From assembly GCF_932526225.1 (NCBI RefSeq), contig NC_064045.1, forward strand, positions 13,076,442 through 13,140,441: a DNA stretch of 64,000 bases, read 5' to 3'. The position numbers and the translations under genes are program-made. The notes beneath the pieces were generated by a model. The model was given only the letters and a program-made list of their open reading frames with translations. It did no database searches and was not told the origin of the DNA. The stretch is from Nematostella vectensis. Its lineage: Eukaryota; Cnidaria; Anthozoa; Actiniaria; Edwardsiidae. Shown here in pieces: positions 1 to 12,500 of this stretch (position 1 is its first letter; each line of letters starts with the position of its first letter).

Positions 1-359
1 TTATACGTTTGGCTTACCTTATACGTTTGCCTTACTTTATACGTTTGGCTTACCTTATACGTTTGGCTTACCTTATACGTTTGCCTTACCTTATACGTTT
101 GCCTTACCTTATACGTTTGCCTTACCTTAAACGTTTGCCTTACCTTATAAGCTTGCTTTACCTTGTACGTTTGGCTTACCTTATACGTTTGCTTCACCTT
201 GTACGTTTGCCTTATCTTATACGTTTGCTTTACCTTGTACGTTTGCCTTATCTTATACGTTTGCTTTACCTTATACGTTTGCTTTACCTTATACGTTTGC
301 TTTACCTTATACGTTTGCCTTACCTTATACGTTTGCCTTATATTATACGTTTGCTTTAC
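1..359. repeat. 18-bp minisatellite starting at an iGluR splice donor
   Basis: About 19-20 tandem copies of an 18-bp unit, forward consensus TTGCCTTACCTTATACGT with T/C variation. On the minus strand each unit reads CAAACGTATAAGGTAAGG and so contains a 5' splice-site consensus (AAG|GTAAGG). The array abuts the donor of the minus-strand M4 exon, whose end (CAAACGTGCAGAAG|GTAAAG) resembles the unit. It therefore looks like amplification of the exon-intron junction. The period is a multiple of 3, which keeps several frames open; those ORFs are not genes. The array continues off the left edge. Confidence 0.9.
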
Positions 360-509
360 CTTCTGCACGTTTGAGAATTATCTTCCTCTTCCTTAAGAAG
401 TCCACAGCAAATCCAACAAGGAACAATCCCGCTAATAGACCAAGCGATACGTACAGGAGCTGATGAACCACAGCTTTCGAGTCGGTAAAAAGATTGAAGG
501 TGGCGGGGG
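360..509 (-). CDS. iGluR M4 transmembrane exon
   Basis: The exon runs from an acceptor (CTCAG) at 511-510 to the donor GAAG|GTAAAG at 360. It encodes a short linker, a hydrophobic helix (VSLGLLAGLFLVGFAVDF) and then a basic cytoplasmic stretch (RKRKIILKR). This is the layout of iGluR M4 followed by the cytosolic tail. The exon ends in phase 1, so coding must continue left of the window. Confidence 0.75.
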
Positions 510-3500
510 CTGAGTTTATACTTATCCTCCTTAGCCATGATAAGTCCTACGGGGGAATAAGTGTAACTTTGATGATAAATAGTAGCAACATGATAAACAA
601 CAAACTTCAGTTTATTTCTTCAAAATATATCAAGGGCATTGCTGTCATCTTTTTCCTTCTCGTCATCATGATATAAACTTTTCAGGCGTGTGTCCAGATG
701 GGGTCCGAGGGGTCCGGACCCCTCCCTGCTCATGTGACGAGATAAGCTAGACTTCGGTTGACCCCTTTGTTGGTCTTCTTGAAAGAAGACGGTGTGTATG
801 TATGTATTTGGACAGAAAAGGTTTCTAGATGGATCTTGTAACCTATTGCCAGAGCTAAGGATGATACCGATTTGAACTTAGTTGATAAGTGGTCAGTGAA
901 TTTCTACTCTGGACCCCACCTTGCGTTTCTAGATTGCACGTGCAATCATCTCCAAGTATTGTCATCACTAAGTATTGTTATCATAAATACCACCATCACA
1001 GTCATCATCATCACCAGTGTTGTCATCATAAATACCATCACCACAGTCGTCATCATCACCAGTGTTGTTATCATAAATACCACCATCACAGTCATCACCA
1101 TCACCAGTGTTGTTATCATAAATACCACCACCACAGTCATCACCATCACCAGTGTTGATATCATAAATACCACCACCACAGTCATCATCATTACCAGTGT
1201 TGTCATCATAAATACCACCACCACAGTCATCATCATCAAAAGTGTTGATATCATAAATACCACCACCACAGTCATCATAAATACCACCACCACAGTCATT
1301 ATCATCACCAGTATTGTTATCATAAATACCACCACCACAGTCATCATCATCACCAGTATTGTCATCATAAATACCACCACCACAGTCGTCATCATCACCA
1401 GTATTGTTATCATAAATACCACCACCACAGTCGTCATCATCACCAGTGTTGTTATCATAAATACTATCACCACAGTCATCATCATCACCAATATTGTTAT
1501 CATAAATACCACCACCACAGTCATCATCATCACCAGTATTGTTATCATAAATACCACCACCACAGTCGTCATCATCACCAGTACTGTTATCATAAATACC
1601 ACCACCACAGTCGTCATCATCACCAGTGTTGTTATCATAAATACCACCACCACAGTCATCACCATCACCAGTGTTGATATCATAAATACCACCACCACAG
1701 TCATCATCATTACCAGTGTTGTCATCATAAATACCACCACCACAGTCATCATCATCACCAGTGTTGATATCATAAATACCACCACCACAGTCATCATAAA
1801 TACCACCACCACAGTCATCACCATCACCAGTGTTGTTATCAAAAATACCACCACCACAGTCATCACCATCACCAGTGTTGTTATCATAAATACCACCACC
1901 ACAGTCATTATCATCACCAGTGTTGTCATCATAAATGCCACCACCACAGTCATCATCATCACCAGTGTTGTTATCATAAATACCACCACCAGAGTCATCA
2001 TAAATACCACCACCACAGTCATCACCATCACCAGTGTTGTTATCATAAATACCACCACCACAGTCATCAACATCACCAGTGTTGTTATCATAAATACCAC
2101 CACCACAGTCATCATCATCACCAGTGTTGTCATCATAAATGCCACCACCACAGTCATCATCATCACCAGTGTTGTTATCATAAATACCACCACCACAGTC
2201 ATCATAAATACCACCACCACAGTCATCATCATCACCAGTGTTGTTATCATAAATACCACCACCACAGTCATCATAAATACCACCACCACAGTCATCACCA
2301 TCACCAGTGTTGTTATCATAAATACCACCACCACAGTCATCATCATCACCAGTGTTGTTATCATAAATACTATCACCACAGTCATCACCATCACCAGTGT
2401 TGTTATCATAAATACCACCACCACAGTCATCATCATCACCAGTATTGTTATCATAAATACCACCACCACAGTCATCATCATCACCAGTGTTGTCATCATA
2501 AATGCCACCACCACAGTCATTATCATCACCAGTGTTGTTATCATAAATACCACCACCACAGTCATCATAAATACCACCACCACAGTCATTATCATCACCA
2601 GTATTGTTATCATAAATACCACCACCACAGTCATCACCATCACCAGTATTGTTATCATAAATACCACCACCACAGTCATCACCATCACGAGTATTGTTAT
2701 CATAAATACCACCACCACAGTCATCACCATCACCAGTATTGTTATCATAAATACCACCACCACAGTCATCATCATCACCAGTATTGTCATCATAAATACT
2801 ATCACCACAGTCATCACCATTACTAGTGTTGTTATCATAAATACCACCACCACAGTCATCACCATCACCAGTATTGTTATCATAAATACCACCACCACAG
2901 TCATCACCATTACTAGTGTTGTTATCATAAATACCACCACCACAGTCATCACCATCACCAGTGTTGTTATCATAAATACCACCACCACAGTCATCACCAT
3001 TACTAGTGTTGTTATCATAAATACCATCACCACAGTCATCACCATCACCAGTATTGTTATCATAAATACCACCACCACAGTCATCACCATCACCAGTATT
3101 GTTATCATAAATACCACCACCACAGTCATCACCATTACTAGTGTTGTTATCATAAATACCACCACCACAGTCATCACCATCACCAGTGTTGTTATCATAA
3201 ATACCACCACCACAGTCATCACCATTACTAGTGTTGTTATCATAAATACCATCACCACAGTCATCACCATCACCAGTATTGTTATCATAAATACCACCAC
3301 CACAGTCATCACCATCACCAGTGTTGATATCATAAATACCACCACCACAGTCATCATCATTACCAGTGTTGTCATCATAAATACCACCACCACAGTCATC
3401 ATCATCACCAGTGTTGATATCATAAATACCACCACCACAGTCATCATAAATACCACCACCACAGTCATCACCATCACCAGTGTTGTTATCAAAAATACCA

Positions 3501-6500
3501 CCACCACAGTCATCACCATCACCAGTGTTGTTATCATAAATACCACCACCACAGTCATTATCATCACCAGTGTTGTCATCATAAATGCCACCACCACAGT
3601 CATCATCATCACCAGTGTTGTTATCATAAATACCACCACCAGAGTCATCATAAATACCACCACCACAGTCATCACCATCACCAGTGTTGTTATCATAAAT
3701 ACCACCACCACAGTCATCAACATCACCAGTGTTGTTATCATAAATACCACCACCACAGTCATCATCATCACCAGTGTTGTCATCATAAATGCCACCACCA
3801 CAGTCATCATCATCACCAGTGTTGTTATCATAAATACCACCACCACAGTCATCATAAATACCACCACCACAGTCATCATCATCACCAGTGTTGTTATCAT
3901 AAATACCACCACCACAGTCATCATAAATACCACCACCACAGTCATCACCATCACCAGTGTTGTTATCATAAATACCACCACCACAGTCATCATCATCACC
4001 AGTGTTGTTATCATAAATACTATCACCACAGTCATCACCATCACCAGTGTTGTTATCATAAATACCACCACCACAGTCATCATCATCACCAGTATTGTTA
4101 TCATAAATACCACCACCACAGTCATCATCATCACCAGTGTTGTCATCATAAATGCCACCACCACAGTCATTATCATCACCAGTGTTGTTATCATAAATAC
4201 CACCACCACAGTCATCATAAATACCACCACCACAGTCATTATCATCACCAGTATTGTTATCATAAATACCACCACCACAGTCATCACCATCACCAGTATT
4301 GTTATCATAAATACCACCACCACAGTCATCACCATCACGAGTATTGTTATCATAAATACCACCACCACAGTCATCACCATCACCAGTATTGTTATCATAA
4401 ATACCACCACCACAGTCATCATCATCACCAGTATTGTCATCATAAATACTATCACCACAGTCATCACCATTACTAGTGTTGTTATCATAAATACCACCAC
4501 CACAGTCATCACCATCACCAGTATTGTTATCATAAATACCACCACCACAGTCATCACCATTACTAGTGTTGTTATCATAAATACCACCACCACAGTCATC
4601 ACCATCACCAGTGTTGTTATCATAAATACCACCACCACAGTCATCACCATTACTAGTGTTGTTATCATAAATACCATCACCACAGTCATCACCATCACCA
4701 GTATTGTTATCATAAATACCACCACCACAGTCATCACCATCACCAGTATTGTTATCATAAATACCACCACCACAGTCATCACCATTACTAGTGTTGTTAT
4801 CATAAATACCACCACCACAGTCATCACCATCATCAGTGTTGTTATCATAAATACCACCACCACAGTCATCACCATCACCAGTGTTGTTATCATAAATACC
4901 ACCACCACAGTCATCATCATCACCAGTATTGTTATCATAAATACCACCACCACAGTCATTACCATCACCAGTGTTGTTATCATAAATACCACCACCACAG
5001 TCATTATCATCACCAGTATTGTTATCATAAATACCACCACCACAGTCATCATCATCACCAGTGTTGATATCATAAATACCACCACCACAGTCATCATAAA
5101 TACCACCACCACAGTCATTACCATCACCAGTGTTGTCATCATAAATACCACCACCACAGTCATCACCATCACCAGTGTTGTTATCATAAATACCACCACC
5201 ACAGTCGTCATCATCACCAGTATTGTTATCATAAATACCACAACCACAGTCATCATCATCACCAGTGTTGTTATCATAAATACCACCACCACAGTCGTCA
5301 TCATCACCAGTATTGTTATCATAAATATCACCACCACAGTCGTCATCATCACCAGTATTGTTATCATAAATACCACCACCACAGTCATCACCATCACCAG
5401 TGTTGTTATCATAAATACCACCACCACAGTCGTCATCATCACCAGTGTTGATATCATAAATACCACCACCACAGTCATCATCATCACCAGTGTTGATATC
5501 ATAAATACCACCACCACAGTCATCATCATTACCAGTGTTGTTATCATAAATACCACCACCACAGTCATCACCATCACCAGTGTTGTTATCATAAATACCA
5601 CCACCACAGTCATCATAAATACCACCACCACAGTCGTCATCATCACCAGTATTGTTATCATAAATACCACCACCACAGTCATCATCATCACCAGTGTTGT
5701 TATCATAAATACCACCACCACAGTCGTCATCATCACCAGTATTGTTATCATAAATACCACCACCACAGTCGTCATCATCACCAGTATTGTTATCATAAAT
5801 ACCACCACCACAGTCATCACCATCACCAGTGTTGTTATCATAAATACCACCACCACAGTCGTCATCATCACCAGTGTTGATATCATAAATACCACCACCA
5901 CAGTCATCATCATCACCAGTGTTGATATCATAAATACCACCACCACAGTCATCATCATTACCAGTGTTGTTATCATAAATACCACCACCACAGTCATCAC
6001 CATCACCAGTGTTGTTATCATAAATACCACCACCACAGTCATCATCATCACCAGTGTTGATATCATAAATACCACCACCACAGTCATCATCATCACCAGT
6101 GTTGATATCATAAATACCACCACCACAGTCATCATCATTACCAGTGTGGTCATCATAAATACCACCACCACAGTCATCACCATCACCAGTGTTGTTATCA
6201 TAAATACCACCACCACAGTCATCACCATCACCAGTGTTGTCATCATAAATACCACCACCACAGTCATCACCATCACCAGTGTTGTTATCATAAATACCAC
6301 CACCACAGTCGTCATCATTACCAGTATTGTTATCATAAATACCACCACCACAGTCATTACCATCACCAGTATTGTTATCATTAATACCACCACCATCACC
6401 ACCTGGAAATTACTACCATCATCATCAATCACGGTCATCATCACCTCCTCTATCATCATCATCATAATAAACATTGCAACAAATTTAAATTTAAAACCCT

Positions 6501-9500
6501 TGTTTTATAATCTAAGATAATTTTATCTACTTTTAAAAAGTTAAAAGTAGGGCAACACAGTGACGGAGAACTTAAAAAAATCACCTCCTTAGCGTAACTC
6601 AAAGCTTTGGTTGTAAGTCCAGTCAACCACCAATCTTCATCGTAAATTGCGCCATTATGTGTAAAATAGCATTCTTCTGTCAGTTTAAGAGCCCTGTTTG
6701 AGCTAATCACGAAGCCGATCTGTTGCCCGGAGATTTGGACGTGGGAAGCACTGATGAGACTGTGTTCGAGTTTGTTTTCGTGGTAGTGACGTACATAGGA
6801 ACCCGCTGTGTAGCGATCAATAAGTATGCCATCCACGATCTTTTTCTCTAGTGCATCGGCCATGTCTTGGAAAGTCTTGTAACCTTTTTTTGAAATATGT
6901 CAAAAATTTTACAACGTTAGTCATAACAATAAAAATAACGATAGCGATAACGATGACGATGACGATAGCGATAGCGATAAAAATTAGGTCATTTTGATTA
7001 TCTTTTTTTATGCAATTAACAATATCATCTACTTTAAGAGCACCCATGCCTGTTCAGTGTATCTACGTGCAGAAAGCTTTACCAGGTCTTCACATATCAA
7101 GACGACGACTAAAAAGTTTCAGTTTTAGAGTATTGTTATATTATTTTATTTGTAGTTCTATTGATTTATCAGTAGCAATCTTACCTACTATTTCGGATCC
7201 TTCTTTCTCGGCAAATTCGTATTCAGTGCTGTTCATAAAAGCTGCAATCTGAAATTATAAAAAATAACTGCTTAAGGACACCACCGGTCGTTGTTTCTCT
7301 GTCGAGTGGATTCAGGTTTGGTTATCGTCGAAGGAGGAATGGTCTGAGTCCCAGTTTTGTTCCCCGATCCCGTCTTCCCGACTGTTTACCCTCATAAATT
7401 CCGTTCTCCAATTTTCTATTGTAATTATAAGGCCTAGATTTCACGGCCTGCCAAAGTAGCACCGTTCGAGGTTCGACCATCATAGAGAGCTTCCTCAGTA
7501 AACATGGGGTCGACTTCATCATTAATAATTTAATTCGGCAGGATAAGTCGCCTCTGGCGTAAAATGGCAAGAAAGCCTGGACTGACAAACTTGTTCTTTT
7601 CCTTAAAAAAAATGAGCCATTTTTTAATTCATGCTTAATATTCAACCTTAACACTAATGTTTTTTTTAAAATGCAACATACATCAACAAATTTGAATTAA
7701 TTGTAATTTGTGGTTAAAAAATTAGGTAGGAAACAGTAAGGATTTTTTTTTGCTATTCAAACATTTTGTTTATTTTCAATTTACACGCTGTTGGGACGTC
7801 TTTGCATTTATTTAGTAAGGACGCGAGAAAAGACGCGCGTAAAGACGTAAAAGGCGGTCTTTTCTTGATTGTACCACGTCACCTTCATGTCTGCGATCTC
7901 GTAGCTCTGTGCCACATTGATTGACGTGAGAGCTGTTGTAATGTTCGCCATGAAGACAGCAACAATGACGAGGCCGACGAGAATCCACACGACAGAGAAA
8001 CAGCGACCGGCAATGGTACGGGGACACTTATCACCATAGCTACGGACACAAACATCACACAAGCTGAATCCACATGACCGAGAAACAGCGGCCAGCAATG
8101 GTACGGGGGCACTTATTACCATAGCTACGGACACAAACATCACACAAGCTGAATCCACATGACAGAGAAACAGCGGCCAGCAATGGTACGGGGACACTTA
8201 TCACCATAGCTATGGACACAAACATCACACAAGCTGAATCCACACGACAGAGAAACAGCGGCCAGCAATGGTACGGGGACACTTATCACCATAGCTATGG
8301 ACACAAACATCACACAAGCTGAATCCACATGACAGTGAAACAGCGGCCAGCAATGGAACGGGGACACTTATCACCATAGCTACGGACACAAACATCACAC
8401 AAGCTGAATCCACACGACAAAGAAACAGCGGCCGGTAATGGTACGGGGACACTTATCACCATAGCTACGGACACAAACATCACACAAGCTGAATCCACAT
8501 GACAGAGAAACAGCGGCCAGCAATTGTACGGGGACACTTATCACCATAGCTACGGACACAAACATCACACAAGCTGAATCCACATGACAGAGAAACAGCG
8601 GCCAGCAATGGTACGGGGACACTTATCACCATAGCTACGGACACAAACATCACACAAGCTGAATCCACACGACAGAGAAACAGCGGCCAGCAATGGTACG
8701 GGGACACTTATCACCATAGCTACGGACACAAACATCACACAAGCTGAATCCACATGACAGTGAAACAGCGGCCAGCAATTGTACGGGGACACTTATCACC
8801 ATAGCTACGGACACAAACAGCACACAAGCTGAATCCACATGACAGCAAAACAGCGGCCAGCAATGGTACGGGGACACTTATCACCATAGCTATGGACACA
8901 AACATCACACAAGCTGAATCCACATGACAGTAAAACAGCGGCCAGCAATGGTACGGGGGCACTTATCACCATAGCTATGGACACAAACATCACACAAGCT
9001 GAATCCACATGACAGTAAAACAGCGGCCAGCAATGGTACGGGGGCACTTATCACCATAGCTACGGACACAAACATCACACAAGCTGAATCCACACGACAG
9101 AGAAACAGCGGCCAGCAATGGTACGGGGACACTTATCGCCAAAGCTACGGACACAAACATCACACAAGCTGAATCCACATGACAGTGAAACAGCGGCCAG
9201 CAATGGTACGGGGACACTTATCATCAAAGCTACGGACACAGTAGCCTGGCTACCAGAGGCTCGAGCTTCACTCGTTTACTGTCACACCGGTCTTGGCTAC
9301 GAGGAGCGAAGCGACGAGCCTCTGGTCTTATTAATTTTCTTAGCTTCCCAAAAAGCTGGAATTTCAAAATTTAATTTGAATTTTTTGGTGACTTAATGCT
9401 TCTCTTTTTCCAGGGTGGTGAAGAGGGGGTACCATATGCATCACGAATCAGGGGTTATTTTTCTGGCTTTCACGAATCACGAATTTAAAAAAAGGCTTTC

Positions 9501-12500
9501 GCAAATCATGGTTTTAACTTTTGCTTTGCTCCTGTATAAGATTTTTAAAATGTACATAGGTCAACGCTGCGGTTGATCCACTCCTCAGTTAAACTAACAC
9601 ACAACAGGACCGTAGCCAGGGGGGGTTCGGAAGAACCACCCCACTCGACTTGAAGGTCCACCCTGATGAAGGAACATTGAGTACCACTGCAAGCTGACGA
9701 GCTACCTAAGAGAAACTGGTCCAATGGGTAAGCGAATCCCCCGCCGCTCAAAATCCTGGCTACGGGCCTGCACAACGACATCAATGTTTACTTTTACGTA
9801 TAAATGTATGAATCGTGATGTGGAAAAAACCGTTGCAATCGATGCGGAGTGATTGTACTACAGTTCCGTCAAGTTGAGCACTGTTTTGCAGTCGCTCCCG
9901 TTACATGATTATTCTCGGTGCCACGATCACATTTCACGAATTTAGCTATGCAAATTCACAATCCACGGAAGTAAAAATACCCCAATAGGGGATGACGATA
10001 GAGTACTCGATCACGATTCACAAATTTATTTTTAGGCTTTTCATAAATCACGAATTTAATTTAGGGCCAATCACGAATCACAAAAATACACTTCACCACC
10101 CTGTTTTTAAACTAAAATCATAAAGCCAACTTTTCTCACTTTTTCACATTTTAGAAAGGATGTTGTAACTTGCCCAGTAGACAATGAGCAACTGAAACCC
10201 TCCGTAAGTATCACAGCTGAAATCTTTTTACAACTTTTATGGACTAGGAATTATCAATAATAAAGCCATATGAAAAAGAATAATAAGGAGAAAACCAAGA
10301 GTAAATAGAAAACAAAACCAGTTCAGAGAGGGTACACATCCCGTTATTGTAGTGTCATGACAAATCAGAATCCTGTTTTTTTGTTTGTCGTTTTTTTTTT
10401 TTGGGGGGGGGGTGGGGTTGTTGTCAGTATTTCAGTATTTCCAATATTTTTTAAACTAATATTTTTATGTATTTCAGCAAATTTTTGCTGACAAGAAGAC
10501 TGATAGAATTGCGCTATCACTTAAGGTGAAGTGCATGAATGATCCATGTAAATGGGAAGGAGAGTTGCAAGAGAAACAGGTTTGTATATCCTGAGGATAA
10601 GTACCACACATTTCTTTTAGATGCATTTTATAGCATAGCTCATGAAAACTGAATGATATAATATATTATCATTAACACATACAATATGTATGTGTTAATG
10701 ATCATACAATATGTACACATTTGTTAAGCACTCTTTGGCGGAAAGGAATATATCTCCCCATTTATCTAAACAGGCCCGTACCCAGGGGGGTGCAGGGGTT
10801 AGAACGCACCCGCCCACAACGACCGAAAGTCCACTTTTGGTTGTCAATAGACGTGCTATTTGTAGACAAAACTATAAAGCATAAGCTAGGTCACTCCGAT
10901 ATGTCAACAATCCATAAGTCAGACTTTTTTTGTAGCCAAATCCGACAATTAACGTCCCGTGGAGATACTGCAAAGACATTAAAAAACCTTTTTGTTTTTT
11001 CGGAGTTGGTAGGAGATTTTTATCAGAGAACACCCCCTCCACCCCCCCCCCCTTCCCCCAGAAAATTAGGTCAACTTTTACGGATTTCTCACCCTCCCAA
11101 GAAAAACCCTGGGTACGGGCCTGCTAACCAACATGTGTATAAATATAATGACCAACCATTTGATAGTTGACAGACAAGGATTAAAAATATGCATGCAAAA
11201 CAGGCTGGGAAAGAGAATTGAGCTAAAAAAGGCATATATCATCTCATCAGGTGTGACAATCAGATTATAGGTGGAATATGTTTTTTATTTGCTCTCAGTC
11301 CGCACAAGTGACAGGGACACAGTCACTGCCAGTCACAGTCACAGTAAGATAAAGCCGAGCTCTCCTATGTACAGTGACACAGTCTGTAAGATAAAGCCGA
11401 GCTCTCCTATGTACAGTGACACAGTTTGTAAGATAGAGGTGAGCTTTCATATGTACAGTGACACAGTTTGTAAGATAGAGGTGAGCTCTCATATGTACAG
11501 TGACACAGTTTGTAAGATAGGTGAGCTCTCCTATGTACAGTGACACAGTTTGTAAGATAGAGGTGAGCTCTCATATGTACAGTGACACAGTCTGTAAGAT
11601 AGAGGTGAGCTCTCATATGTACAGTGACACAGTCTGTAAGATAGAGGTGAGCTCTCCTATGTACAGTGACACAGTTTGTAAGATAGAGGTGAGCCCTCAT
11701 ATGTACAGTGACACAGTCTGTAAGATAGAGGTGAGCTCTCATATGTACAGTGACACAGTTTGTAAGATAGAGGTGAGCTCTCATATGTACAGTGACACAG
11801 TCTGTAAGATAGAGGTGAGCTCTCATATGTACAGTGACACAGTCTGTAAGATAGAGGTGAGCTCTCCTATGTACAGTGACACAGTCTGTAAGATAAAGGT
11901 GAGCTCTCCTATGTACAGTGACACAGTCTGTAAGATAGAGGTGAGCCCTCCTATGTACAGTGACACAGTTTGTAAGATAGAGGTGAGCCCTCATATGTAC
12001 AGTGACACAGTCTGTAAGATAGAGGTGAGGCCTCATATGTACAGTGACACAGTCTGTAAGAGAGAGGCGAGCTCTCATATGTACAGTGACACAGTTTGTA
12101 ATATAACGGCAAGCTCTCATATGTACAGTGACATAGTCTGTAAGAGAGAGGCGAGCTCTCATATGTACAGTGACACAGTTTGTAATATAACGGCAAGCTC
12201 TCATATGTACAGTGACACAGTCTGTAAGATAGAGGTGAGCTCTCATATGTACAGTGACACAGTCTGTAAGATAGAGGTGAGCTCTCCTATGTACAGTGAC
12301 ACAGTTTGTAAGATAGGTGAGCTCTCATATGCACAGTGACACAGTCTGTAATATAAAGGTGAGCCCTCATATGTACAGTGACACAGTCTGTAATATAAAG
12401 GTGAGCTCTCCTATGTACAGGGACACAGTCTGTAAGATAGAGGTGAGCTCTCCTATGTACAGTGACACAGGCTGTAATATAAAGGTGAGCTCTCATATGT

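Noticed and set aside
872-6520. Open frames above 1800 codons on both strands (Ile/Thr-rich and Met/Val-rich)
   Set aside because: They run through a 45-bp minisatellite whose period is a multiple of 3. Both strands are open, composition is purely repetitive, and flanking iGluR exons place the array in an intron.
7322-7654. 110-codon minus-strand ORF between two iGluR exons
   Set aside because: The flanking iGluR exons join in phase without it, and it has no iGluR-like residues.
8000-8039. A separate voltage-gated K+ channel gene
   Set aside because: The pore is preceded by iGluR-type EFPR and GFWWAF and followed by the iGluR M3 motif and S2 domain. No voltage sensor is present.
7985-9237. 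Series of overlapping ~75-codon minus-strand ORFs
   Set aside because: Each starts at an arbitrary ATG within the 85-bp repeat and crosses the acceptor site. The only meaningful coding is the filter segment of the iGluR exon.
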